64,000 nucleotides of DNA from Hymenobacter nivis (GTDB taxonomy: Bacteria; Bacteroidota; Bacteroidia; Cytophagales; Hymenobacteraceae): assembly GCF_003149515.1 (NCBI RefSeq), contig NZ_CP029145.1, forward strand, positions 3,596,001 to 3,660,000, read 5' to 3'. Numbering within the stretch: position 1 is the stretch's first letter; each line of letters begins with the position of its first letter. A model generated the notes under the pieces. It worked only from the letters and a program-made list of their open reading frames with translations, was not told the origin of the DNA and did not search any database. Both the position numbers and the translations under genes were made by a program. Shown here piece after piece: positions 17,752-26,441 of the stretch.

Positions 17752-19332
17752 ATGGCCGTAACCACCCAAAACCTGTCTTCGGCCGCCGTGCGCGGCGTGC
17801 AATGGACGACGGCCGCCACGGTGCTCACCGCCGTGATGCAGATTGGCTACACCGCTGTGATGGCCCGCCTGCTCGACCCCGCCGCCTTCGGGCTGGTGGC
17901 CATGGCGGGCGTGGTGCTGCGCTTTGGTAGCTACTTCGCCGAAATGGGCCTGGGCCACGCCCTGGTGCAGCGCTCCGAGATTGATGGCCACGATGTGCGG
18001 GCCACCTTCACGGCGTCGCTGGGCCTGGGGCTGGCCGTGGCGGGCATTGCCTGGCTGGGGGCCCCATTGGCGGTATTGTTTTTGAAAAACGAGGCCGTGG
18101 TGCCGCTGGTGCGGATGCAGGCCCTGGGCTTCATCATCGTGGGCCTGGGGGCCACCGCCACCAGCCTGCTGCGTCGCGAAATGCGCTTTGAGGTCATTGC
18201 CAAGGTAGAAGTGGCGGCCTACGTGCTGGGCTACGGCGGCGTGGGCATTACAATGGCCCTGCTGGGCGCGGGCGTGTGGAGCCTGGTGGCGGCCAGCTTG
18301 GCCCAGCAGTTTTTCGCGGCCCTGATGAACTACCTGGTAGTGCGGCACTCGCTGCGCTTCATCTTCGACCGGGCCCCCTACGCCCGGCTGCTGGGCTACG
18401 GCGGGCGGGTGTCGGTGGTGGGCTTTCTGGAGTTCATCAACGGCAACCTAGACACGCTGCTGATTGGGCGGCTGCTGGGCTCGGTACTGCTGGGTATCTA
18501 CAACCGGGCCTACATGCTGCTGTATTTGCCCATGTACTTCCTGACGAACAGCCTGGCGCGGGTGGCCTTCCCGGCCTTCAGTAAAATCCAGGACGACCTA
18601 CCCCGCACCCGGGCCCTGTACCTCACCAGCAGCACGCTGGTGGCCACCGTGGTGCTGCCCGTGTGCGCCGGCGTGGCCGTGGCCGCCCCCGAGCTGGTGC
18701 AGGTGCTGCTGGGGCCCCGGTGGGCGGCGTCGGTACCCATCCTGCGGGTGCTTTGCCTGTCCATTCCCCTGAGCATGACCACGTTGTTTGCCGGCGTGGT
18801 GGCCGACGCCCGGGCTAATCTGAAACAGAAAATTATCCTCAACCTGGAGTTTATGGCCCTGCTGGCGGGGCTATTCTGGGGCCTGAAGGGCTACGGGCTT
18901 GCCGGCATTGCCGGGGCCATTGGCACGGGCGAGGTAGTGCGCACGTTCTTATACATGCGCATCACGCACCGCGACATTAGCATTCCCTACGGCCGGCTGT
19001 TTGCCATTTACAAGCCCGGGTTGCTGAACGCCGCCGCTGTGGGCCTGGGCCTGCTGGCCGTGGCCACGCTGGTGCGCCCGCTGCACGCGCCCGCCCTGGT
19101 GGCCCTGCTCGCCCAGATAGCCGCCGGGGCCCTGGTGCTGGGCGCGGTGGTGCTGCGCTGGCCTTCGGACGAGCTGCGGCCGATGTTGCAGCAGGGCCTG
19201 GGGCGGCTGCGCGGCCGGGCCTCACTACCGGCCGGGGCCCACGTGCGGCTGGCCCGTTACGCCGCTTTTCTGGAGCGCGACGCCAGCGAATTCCCAGTGC
19301 TGGAAGCCTTTGATAATTCCCTGACCCCATGA
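17752..19332 (+). CDS. Flippase of the WzxC type
   Basis: A 526-residue MOP-family polysaccharide transporter, longer than the first flippase. It starts SSAAVRGVQWTTAATVLTAV and MQIGYTAVMARLLDPAAFGL, the typical start of the WzxC/lipopolysaccharide biosynthesis branch. Twelve to fourteen hydrophobic segments are visible. The hydrophilic C-terminal tail (about 70 residues, ending near DNSLTP) is longer than usual. Its stop overlaps the next start by four bases (ATGA), so translation is coupled to the GT4 gene. Confidence 0.87.
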   Translation: MAVTTQNLSSAAVRGVQWTTAATVLTAVMQIGYTAVMARLLDPAAFGLVAMAGVVLRFGSYFAEMGLGHALVQRSEIDGHDVRATFTASLGLGLAVAGIAWLGAPLAVLFLKNEAVVPLVRMQALGFIIVGLGATATSLLRREMRFEVIAKVEVAAYVLGYGGVGITMALLGAGVWSLVAASLAQQFFAALMNYLVVRHSLRFIFDRAPYARLLGYGGRVSVVGFLEFINGNLDTLLIGRLLGSVLLGIYNRAYMLLYLPMYFLTNSLARVAFPAFSKIQDDLPRTRALYLTSSTLVATVVLPVCAGVAVAAPELVQVLLGPRWAASVPILRVLCLSIPLSMTTLFAGVVADARANLKQKIILNLEFMALLAGLFWGLKGYGLAGIAGAIGTGEVVRTFLYMRITHRDISIPYGRLFAIYKPGLLNAAAVGLGLLAVATLVRPLHAPALVALLAQIAAGALVLGAVVLRWPSDELRPMLQQGLGRLRGRASLPAGAHVRLARYAAFLERDASEFPVLEAFDNSLTP

Positions 19333-20546
19333 ATATTCTGCTAACCTCGCTGCAAGTGCCGGGTGCGGCGTCGGGCGTGCGGGTGCACTACGAGCGGCTA
19401 AGCGCGCTGCTGCGGGCCCAAGGCCACCAGGTAACGGTCATCACCCTGAACGACTTGCCCGCCTGGGGGCAGCGCCTGGTGGGGGCCCTGCGCCATGGGC
19501 TGGCGCTGCTGCCGGGCCGCCTGGGCCAGCGCCTGGGCCTGGAGCTGACCGACGTCATCAAGATTTACTTCGCCATCGACCGCCGACAGGCTTACGATGT
19601 GGTGAACGCCCAGGACGTGAGCAGCGGGTGGGCCGCTCGGCTAGCCCTGCGCGACCGGGTGCCGGTGGTGGTGACCGGCCACTACAACGACCACCCCGGC
19701 GAGGAAATAATCAAGCAGGTGGGCCTGAAGCCCAACGGCTGGGCGGCTCGCTTCGAGTTGACGTGGTTCAACTTCCTGCTGCGCCGCACCAAGTTTTTTT
19801 TGGGCATCTCTGAGTACGCGCTGCGCCTCACACTGCCTCTGCTGCCGCCCGATGCCCGCACGGCCATTGCCCACAACGGCGTGGACATGGACGCCTTTGC
19901 CCGGCCGGCCCCCGGCGGCACCCCGCTGCCCGGCCCCGACCTGCGGGCCCTGTTTCCGGGCCGGCCCATCGTGCTGAACATCGGCCAGTGGGAAGCCCGC
20001 AAAAACCAGCAGTATCTGGTGCAGGCCGCCGCCGAGCTGCGCCGCCTGCACCCCGGCTGCGTAACGGTGCTGGTGGGCAAGGGCGAAGACGAGGCCATGC
20101 TCCGGGCCCTCATCGCGCAGCACGGCCTCGAAAACGACGTGGTGCTGCTGGGCTACCACCCCCACGTGGCCCCGCTGCTGCACGCCGCTGACGTGTATGT
20201 GCACACTGCCACCCGCGAGAATTGCCCCTACGTGGTCATTGAGGCCCTAGCGGCGGGGTGCCCGGTGCTGGCCCTGGCCGCCGGCGGCAGCCCCGAGCTG
20301 CTGGCCGGCACGCCCGAAGCCTCGGTGCCCAAGCCCACCCCGCCCGCGGCCCTGGCCGCGCAAGTGGCCGCGCTGCTCGCCGACCCCGCCGCGCTGCGCG
20401 GCCTCCAGCAGCGCCAGTACGCCTACGCCCGGCCGCGCTTCGACGTGGCGGAGATGGTGCGCAATACCCTGGCGTTTTACCGGCAGGCCACCGGGCAGGC
20501 GCCGCTCCGGCCGGCGGCCCCCGCGGCGGCCCCGCAGCTTGCCTAG
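19329..20546 (+). CDS. GT4 glycosyltransferase
   Basis: A 405-residue retaining glycosyltransferase of the GT4 (GT-B fold) type. The N-terminal domain begins NILLTSLQVPGAASGVRVHY, with the glycine-rich acceptor loop. The C-terminal nucleotide-sugar domain has IVLNIGQWEARKNQQYLVQA, TVLVGKGEDEAMLRALI, VVLLGYHPHVAPLLHAADVY and the EX7E region VVIEALAAGCPVLAL. It adds a sugar to the lipid-linked repeat on the cytoplasmic face. It overlaps the flippase gene by four bases. Confidence 0.9.
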   Translation: MNILLTSLQVPGAASGVRVHYERLSALLRAQGHQVTVITLNDLPAWGQRLVGALRHGLALLPGRLGQRLGLELTDVIKIYFAIDRRQAYDVVNAQDVSSGWAARLALRDRVPVVVTGHYNDHPGEEIIKQVGLKPNGWAARFELTWFNFLLRRTKFFLGISEYALRLTLPLLPPDARTAIAHNGVDMDAFARPAPGGTPLPGPDLRALFPGRPIVLNIGQWEARKNQQYLVQAAAELRRLHPGCVTVLVGKGEDEAMLRALIAQHGLENDVVLLGYHPHVAPLLHAADVYVHTATRENCPYVVIEALAAGCPVLALAAGGSPELLAGTPEASVPKPTPPAALAAQVAALLADPAALRGLQQRQYAYARPRFDVAEMVRNTLAFYRQATGQAPLRPAAPAAAPQLA

Positions 20547-20576
20547 CCCGGCCGCGGCTTTACCTTACGCTACGTC

Positions 20577-21872
20577 ATGAAAATCAAGCTGCATTTCCTT
20601 CTGATTTTGCCCATGCTGGCCGTGCTGGCTACTAACGCGGCGTTTTGGGAATTTATTTATGGGTTCCAGGTAGACCAGGAGCCCGACGGGGTGAAACTGT
20701 ACACCTACGGGCTGTTTGCGGCCGCCTTTGCCGCCATGGTGTGCTACGGGCGCTACATGGAGCCCCTCGTTCGGTGGTGGATGTGGGTGGTGCTGGCTGC
20801 CATCGGCGGGCTGATGCTGGAATCGTATGCCAACCAGGGCTCGTGGATGGCTTACCCGCACGTGTTCAGCAAGTTGTTCATGCTGCTGATTATGTTCGGT
20901 ATCTACTGTTTCCACCGGCGCTTCGGGCTGCCGTCGCTGGGCCAGCTGCTGGGCGTGCTCACGCTAGTGCTGGTGGCCAACCTGCTTATTTATCACCGCG
21001 ACTCACTCAGCTTCACGGCCTTCGCCGAAAACGAGCGGGGGTTTGGCTCGTCGGCAGCCTACCTGTTCGTGCCGGTGGCCCTGTATTGCCTCAACCGCTA
21101 CCTTACCCACGGCCAGCTGCTGGCACTGGGCGGGTTTTTCCTGTGCCTGCCGCTCATCATCTTCCTCCAGCACCGCTCGGTGTGGATTGCCACGGCGGTG
21201 GCCATTCCGCTCGATTTGCTGCTGCTGCGCCGCACGCCGGGCGTGCGGTTTTCTTTCACCAAGGCCTTTATGCTGGTGGTGGTGCCCGGCATCCTGGGCT
21301 CGCTTGGGGCCACAGCCCTGGTGCTGAACAACCCCGAGGTAGTAACCCGCCTGGCTACTAGCATGGACGACATGGCCAACGCCGACAAGCAGGGTACCGG
21401 CAGCTGGCGCCTCAAGCAGCTGGAGTCGTACATACCCTTGGTGCAGGAGCGCCCCATCGCCGGCTGGCGGCTGGAGGGCTTCGAGGTGCCCATGCAGTTC
21501 TACGACCCCAGCAACGACCAGCCCATGTGGGCCGACCGCACCGGCCACCACTTCCACAACTTCTACCTCGACCGGGCCTTCTACTTCGGTATCCTCGGCA
21601 TCTTATTGGTGCTGCTCGTGCCCATCGTCCGCATTGGGCAGCGCCTGCTTCAGCCGGGCCCCATGCGCCCCGATACCGCGCTGCTGATTGCCTACTTCGG
21701 CTGCCTTTTGGTGTTTTCGGCGTCCTACGACTGGTCCACGTACCACTTCGGCCTGCTGGGTTTGCTGCTGGCTGCCCTGGCCGAGCCCGAGCCCCAGCCC
21801 TTGGCGTTCCCCGCCGCAGAAGAGCCCGCAGAGGACCAGGAAATAGTAAGAGACGCCTACGTAAGTGTTTGA
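20577..21872 (+). CDS. O-antigen polymerase or ligase (Wzy/WaaL-like)
   Basis: A 431-residue multispanning membrane protein of the O-antigen ligase/polymerase superfamily. About 11 hydrophobic segments are present. The key loop LIIFLQHRSVWIATAVAIPL carries the conserved arginine, and the periplasmic loop reads GTGSWRLKQLESYIPLVQE, followed by a histidine-rich HHFHNFYLDRAFYFGILG. It is the only such gene in the locus and so the best candidate for the repeat-unit polymerase. Confidence 0.85.
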   Translation: MKIKLHFLLILPMLAVLATNAAFWEFIYGFQVDQEPDGVKLYTYGLFAAAFAAMVCYGRYMEPLVRWWMWVVLAAIGGLMLESYANQGSWMAYPHVFSKLFMLLIMFGIYCFHRRFGLPSLGQLLGVLTLVLVANLLIYHRDSLSFTAFAENERGFGSSAAYLFVPVALYCLNRYLTHGQLLALGGFFLCLPLIIFLQHRSVWIATAVAIPLDLLLLRRTPGVRFSFTKAFMLVVVPGILGSLGATALVLNNPEVVTRLATSMDDMANADKQGTGSWRLKQLESYIPLVQERPIAGWRLEGFEVPMQFYDPSNDQPMWADRTGHHFHNFYLDRAFYFGILGILLVLLVPIVRIGQRLLQPGPMRPDTALLIAYFGCLLVFSASYDWSTYHFGLLGLLLAALAEPEPQPLAFPAAEEPAEDQEIVRDAYVSV

Positions 21873-21936
21873 TTTAATTATTAATTGGTACATCTTTGCT
21901 TAGAGCCGCCCGCATTCCCGGCGGCCCAAACCTGGC

Positions 21937-23154
21937 ATGGCATTAAAAGTCCTCTGGTTAGCACCCTTTCCGCATCCCCTCGAAACCGGCGGCCACCCGG
22001 TGCCGTGGGTGGGCACGCTGGCCAACTTATTAAAAAAGCAACCCGGGATTGAACTGACGGTGCTGAACTGGTCGCACCGCATCGCGGCGCCGGTGGACGA
22101 GTTTGACGCCGAAGGCATCCACTTCATCTACCTCAAAACGCCCACCGTCCGCTACGACATCCTCACATTCTATCGGCGGCGCATCGCCGTGGTGCGGGCC
22201 TACCTGCGGGCCCACGCCCACCGCTACGACCTGCTGCACCTGCACGGCTCGGAGCTGCAATTGCCCGCTATGACCGCCGGCCTGCCCGTGCCGCTGCTGC
22301 TCTCGGTGCAGGGCATCGTGTCGGAGTACGCGAAAGTGGTGCCCAACCCGTTTTCCATTCTGAAAGTACTCTGGACGCTGGCGGGCTACTACGAGCGGCG
22401 CTACCTGCCTACCGTGCACCATTTCTCGTGCCGCACCCACTGGGACAAAGCCCACACGGCCCGCCTCAGCCCGGGCTGCACCATCTACCACAACTGGGAA
22501 GCCCTGCGGCCGGAGTTCCTTGCCGCCGCCGACCAGCCCGCGCCCGCCCCGCCGGCGCGGCCCCAGGTCCTGTTCGTGGGCGGCAACCAGGCCATCAAGG
22601 GCTTTAAAGAGATGCTGCTGGCCTACGACCAAATCCGCCAGCAGGCCGACGTGAAGCTTATGATTGTGGGCCGCCTTGCGCCGGCCGATGTGGCGGCCGT
22701 GGCCCAGCGCCACGGCCTGGCCCACCTGGGGCCCGAAAACGTGGAATACCGCCCGTTTCAGGACGCGGCCGGGCTGGCGGCGCTGCTGCGCGAGTCGTTT
22801 TGCCTGCTCCACCCCTCGTATATCGACAACAGCCCCAACAGCGTGTGCGAGGCCCAGTTGGTGGGGTTGCCCGTGGTGGCGTCGGACGTGGGTGGCGTTA
22901 GCTCGCTCATCACTGAGGGCGAAACTGGCCTGTTGTGCACCCTGGAGCCCGCCTCACTGGCCCGGCAGGTACTGCGGCTCTGCCACGACCCCGCCCTCCG
23001 CAGCCGCATTGCCCAGCAAGCGCAGGCCGTGGCCCGGGAGCGGCACGATCCGAACACCATTATCCAACGTACACTAGCCATCTATCACGCCGTGGCCCAG
23101 CCCGTGGGCCCGGCCAACTACGCCAATGCCCCGGCGGCGTTGGCGGTCCATTAA
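21937..23154 (+). CDS. GT4 glycosyltransferase
   Basis: A 405-residue GT-B enzyme. It begins KVLWLAPFPHPLETGGHPVP, has DLLHLHGSELQLPA in the N-terminal domain, and a C-terminal domain with VLFVGGNQAIKGFKEMLLAY, VKLMIVGRLAPADVAAVAQ, CLLHPSYIDNSPNSVCEAQL and GLPVVASDVGGVSSLITEGE. The NSVCEA replaces the more usual EPFGxxxxE arrangement but keeps the donor-binding glutamate. It probably acts on the same repeat unit as its neighbours. Confidence 0.9.
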   Translation: MALKVLWLAPFPHPLETGGHPVPWVGTLANLLKKQPGIELTVLNWSHRIAAPVDEFDAEGIHFIYLKTPTVRYDILTFYRRRIAVVRAYLRAHAHRYDLLHLHGSELQLPAMTAGLPVPLLLSVQGIVSEYAKVVPNPFSILKVLWTLAGYYERRYLPTVHHFSCRTHWDKAHTARLSPGCTIYHNWEALRPEFLAAADQPAPAPPARPQVLFVGGNQAIKGFKEMLLAYDQIRQQADVKLMIVGRLAPADVAAVAQRHGLAHLGPENVEYRPFQDAAGLAALLRESFCLLHPSYIDNSPNSVCEAQLVGLPVVASDVGGVSSLITEGETGLLCTLEPASLARQVLRLCHDPALRSRIAQQAQAVARERHDPNTIIQRTLAIYHAVAQPVGPANYANAPAALAVH

Positions 23155-23195
23155 CCGATACCCGTACAGGCCGTTCGCATCCCAACGGCTCCGCT

Positions 23196-24227
23196 ATGCC
23201 CTATTCTCACGCTTCCCCACCCGATGGGCCCCTGACTACCCCGGTCTTGCTGCTGCTATTTAACCGGCCCGACACCACCCGGCGCGTGTTCGACACCGTC
23301 CGGCGGGCCCGGCCCGCCCGGCTGTACGTGGCCGCCGACGGCCCCCGCCCCGGCCACCCCACCGATGCCCTGCGCTGCGCCGAAACCCGCGCCGTGGTGC
23401 AAGACGTGGACTGGCCCTGCGAGGTGTTTACCCTGTTTCAGGAAAAAAACCTGAACTGCGGCCTGGCCCCCGTCACGGCCATGAACTGGTTTTTTGAGCA
23501 CGAAGCCGAGGGCATTATCCTCGAAGACGACTGCGTGCCGGCCCCCAGCTTTTTCCCGTTTTGCCAGGAGCTGCTGGCCCGCTACCGCGACGAGGCGCGG
23601 GTGATGCACATCGGTGGCAACAACTTCGGCTCGGAGGCCCAAGGGCCCCTGGACCCAGCCGCACCCTCGTACCATTTCTCGACGCAGCGCAACAGCTGGG
23701 GCTGGGCCACCTGGCGGCGGGCCTGGCAGCTGTACGACTACCACCTCACCGATTTCCAGCGGGTGGCGGACGCCGGCGAGCTGGACAGTACTTTCAGCGG
23801 GCCCCTGGAAAAGCGCTACCGCCTGGGCAAAATGGCTGGCGTGCTGGCCCTGCCCCAGCCGCCCGACGTGTGGGACTACCAATGGGAGTATACCATTGCC
23901 CGCCACCGGGGCCTCTACGTTGTGCCCGCCGTGAACCTGGTGGGCAACATCGGCTTCGGCAACGGCTCGACCCACACCCACGACGGCGGCGACGCCATGG
24001 GGGCCCTGCCCGCCTGCGACCTGGCCTTTCCGCTGCGCCACCCCGCCGCGGTGGCCCAGGACCGCCGCCGCGACAACCGGCGCTTCAACGAATTTTTGCG
24101 GGGCCGCCTGGGGGCCGTGGTGCGGCGCGTATTCGCGGGCCAAAAGCCAGTGGCCGCCGGCCTGCAAAGCCCTAAACAAGCCGCCAAGCCCGCCGCCCCG
24201 CAGCCCACCAACGCCCTGCCCCAATGA
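23196..24227 (+). CDS. GT-A glycosyltransferase (HlpA-like)
   Basis: A 343-residue nucleotide-diphosphosugar transferase. It shows TTPVLLLLFNRPDTTRRVFD at the N-terminus, RARPARLYVAADGPRP, the acidic metal motif GIILEDDCVPAPSFF near residue 110 and RVMHIGGNNFGSEAQG. This is the GT2-related group often called hemolytic-protein HlpA-like. The ATG at 23196 begins at the natural N-terminus; the open frame upstream overlaps the previous gene in another frame. It overlaps the next gene by four bases. Confidence 0.82.
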   Translation: MPYSHASPPDGPLTTPVLLLLFNRPDTTRRVFDTVRRARPARLYVAADGPRPGHPTDALRCAETRAVVQDVDWPCEVFTLFQEKNLNCGLAPVTAMNWFFEHEAEGIILEDDCVPAPSFFPFCQELLARYRDEARVMHIGGNNFGSEAQGPLDPAAPSYHFSTQRNSWGWATWRRAWQLYDYHLTDFQRVADAGELDSTFSGPLEKRYRLGKMAGVLALPQPPDVWDYQWEYTIARHRGLYVVPAVNLVGNIGFGNGSTHTHDGGDAMGALPACDLAFPLRHPAAVAQDRRRDNRRFNEFLRGRLGAVVRRVFAGQKPVAAGLQSPKQAAKPAAPQPTNALPQ

Positions 24228-25525
24228 AGCTGCTGCTCTCGGCCTACGCCTGCGACCCCAACCGCGGCAGCGAAGAAGGCTCCGGCTTCAGCTGGCTGTG
24301 GCAGTCGGCGGCGCTGGGCCACGAGGTGTGGTGCCTCACCACCCCGCGCGGCCGCCCCAGCCTGGAAAAACTGCTGGCCGACCGCGCCGCTGACCCCACG
24401 GTGGGCCGCATTCACTTGGCGTTTGTGACCGTGCCCCGGGCCGTGGAGTTCCTCTACCGCTGGCAGTTTGGTGTGTACCTGCACTACATTGTGTGGCAGT
24501 ACCGGGCCTGGCGCGTGGCCCGCCGGCTCGACGCGCAAGTGAATTTCGGGGTCGTGCACCACGTTACCTACAACAGCCTCCAAATGGCGTCGTGGCTGTG
24601 GCGCCTGAAGAAGCCCTTGCTGCTGGGGCCCCTCGGCGGCGGCATGACGGCCCCCACCTCGCTGCGCCAGTACCTGCCCGACTGGTTCAAGACCGAGACC
24701 CTGCGCAACGCCATCAGCAGCCTGCTCACCACTTTCGACCCCAACGTGCGGCAGTCGCTGCGGCACGCCGCGCTGGTGCTGGCCGCCAATAGCGACACCG
24801 CCGCGCTGGCCCGCCGGCTGGGGGCCCCCCGGGTGGCGCTGGCCATGAGCGCCGCGCTGCCGGCCAGCTACTTCCCCGCCGCCTACGCGCCCCGCTCGCC
24901 CCTGGCCGGCCGCGAGTTGCGCATTTTGTGGCTGGCCCGGCTGTTTCCCCGCAAAGGCCTGCCCTTGGTGCTGGAGGCCCTGGGCAAAGTCGATGCGCGG
25001 GTGAAGTTCCATCTTGACATTATGGGCGACGGGCCCGTGGGGCCCCTGGTGCCCGGCTGGATTGCCGCCAATGGCCTGCAAGACCGCGTGACCTGGCACG
25101 GCAGCGTGCCCTACGAGGCCACTCGCGCCGCCTACCTCGGCCACGACGTGTTCATGCTGTGCAGCCTGCGCGACACCTACGCCAACCAGTACCTGGAAGC
25201 CATGGCCCTGGGACTGCCCATTCTCACGCTCGACCACCACGGGGCCGCCGATTTCATTCCCGCCGAAGCTGGCATCAAGGTGCCCGTGCAGTCGGCCGCC
25301 GCCACCACGGCTGCGCTGGCCCGGGCCGTGGAGCACCTCTACGACCACCCGGCCGAGCTAGAGCAAATGGGCCGGGCGGGCTTCGCCTACGCCGCGCAGT
25401 TTGCATTGCCCAAGCTGGTGGCCAGCCTCTACCAGCAAGCCGCCGATGCCGCGCCCGAACTGGCCCCACTGAGTAAAGGATTGCATGAGCGAACGAGTGA
25501 AGGCGTGGGGCAAGCAACCAGCTGA
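24224..25525 (+). CDS. GT4 glycosyltransferase
   Basis: A 433-residue GT-B glycosyltransferase. The N-terminal LLLSAYACDPNRGSEEGSGF with the SEEG loop is typical of a GT4 subfamily in exopolysaccharide loci. The C-terminal domain has RILWLARLFPRKGLPLVLEA, FHLDIMGDGPVGPLVPGWI, RVTWHGSVPYEATRAAYLGH and YANQYLEAMALGLPILTLDH, where the EX7E glutamates are partly replaced. It starts inside the previous stop (ATGA). Confidence 0.88.
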   Translation: MKLLLSAYACDPNRGSEEGSGFSWLWQSAALGHEVWCLTTPRGRPSLEKLLADRAADPTVGRIHLAFVTVPRAVEFLYRWQFGVYLHYIVWQYRAWRVARRLDAQVNFGVVHHVTYNSLQMASWLWRLKKPLLLGPLGGGMTAPTSLRQYLPDWFKTETLRNAISSLLTTFDPNVRQSLRHAALVLAANSDTAALARRLGAPRVALAMSAALPASYFPAAYAPRSPLAGRELRILWLARLFPRKGLPLVLEALGKVDARVKFHLDIMGDGPVGPLVPGWIAANGLQDRVTWHGSVPYEATRAAYLGHDVFMLCSLRDTYANQYLEAMALGLPILTLDHHGAADFIPAEAGIKVPVQSAAATTAALARAVEHLYDHPAELEQMGRAGFAYAAQFALPKLVASLYQQAADAAPELAPLSKGLHERTSEGVGQATS

Positions 25526-25601
25526 GCCAGCCGGGCCCCCACCCCTTCATTAAACATCACTTATTTATTCATTCGCCCATTTACTCATTATTATAAAGGA
25601 A

Positions 25602-26441
25602 GTGCTCTATATTATCATTCCGGTTTTCAACCGCTGGCGCTACACCCGGGAGTGCCTGGAGTCGTTGCGCCAGCAAACCAGCCAGGCGTTTCGCACCGTG
25701 GTGGTGGACGACGGCTCGACCGACGAAACTGCCGCGGCCCTGGCCCGCGACTACCCCGCGGTGGAGGTAGTGACCGGCGACGGCAACCTGTTCTGGACCG
25801 CCGGCGTGAACCTGGGCATCCGCCGGGCCCTGGCCCTGGGCGCCACCCGCGTGCTCACGCTGAACAACGACGTAGTAGCCGCGCCCGACTTCGTGGCCCA
25901 GATGCTGGCCGCCGCCGCCGCGCACCCCACCGCCGTGCTGGGGGCCCTGGAGTTCGACGCCGCCACCGGCGAGGCCATTTACGGGGGCGAGCGGCTCGAT
26001 TTCCGGACCAATACGCGCACCGACCTGCTCCAGGAGCTGCCCACCGGCCAGCGCACGGGGCTGCACCCAGTCACGTATCTGCCGGGGCGCGGGCTGCTTA
26101 TTCCGCAGGCAGTGATTGAAAAAATTGGGCTTTTCGACGAAAAGCGCCTGCCGCACTACCTCGCCGATTTTGACTACACCAGCGTGGCCCGCCGCGCCGG
26201 CTTTCCGGTGTACTGCAATTACGCTGCCCAGCTCAGCACCTACCCCGAGGAGAGCGGCCAGACCCTCACGCGCCAGCACCGCAGCGTGAAGGGCTACTAC
26301 CAGCACTTGTTCGGCATCCGGGGCGGGGGCAACATGGTCAACTTCACGCACTTCGCTCTGAAGAACTGCCCGGGGCCCTACCTACCGTACTTCTTGCTCA
26401 ACGGTTACGCCCGGCGCATCGTGGGCTACTTCCTGCACTGA
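25602..26441 (+). CDS. GT2 glycosyltransferase
   Basis: A 279-residue family 2 enzyme beginning LYIIIPVFNRWRYTRECLES, then TVVVDDGSTDETAAALA for nucleotide binding and VLTLNNDVVAAPDF as the DxD-like motif. LPGRGLLIPQAVIEKIGLFD and PHYLADFDYTSVARRAGF resemble rhamnosyltransferases. It starts with GTG 25602; no better start lies nearby. Its TGA overlaps the ATG of the beta-helix gene by one base, so the glycosyltransferase operon continues into a secreted protein. Confidence 0.87.
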   Translation: MLYIIIPVFNRWRYTRECLESLRQQTSQAFRTVVVDDGSTDETAAALARDYPAVEVVTGDGNLFWTAGVNLGIRRALALGATRVLTLNNDVVAAPDFVAQMLAAAAAHPTAVLGALEFDAATGEAIYGGERLDFRTNTRTDLLQELPTGQRTGLHPVTYLPGRGLLIPQAVIEKIGLFDEKRLPHYLADFDYTSVARRAGFPVYCNYAAQLSTYPEESGQTLTRQHRSVKGYYQHLFGIRGGGNMVNFTHFALKNCPGPYLPYFLLNGYARRIVGYFLH

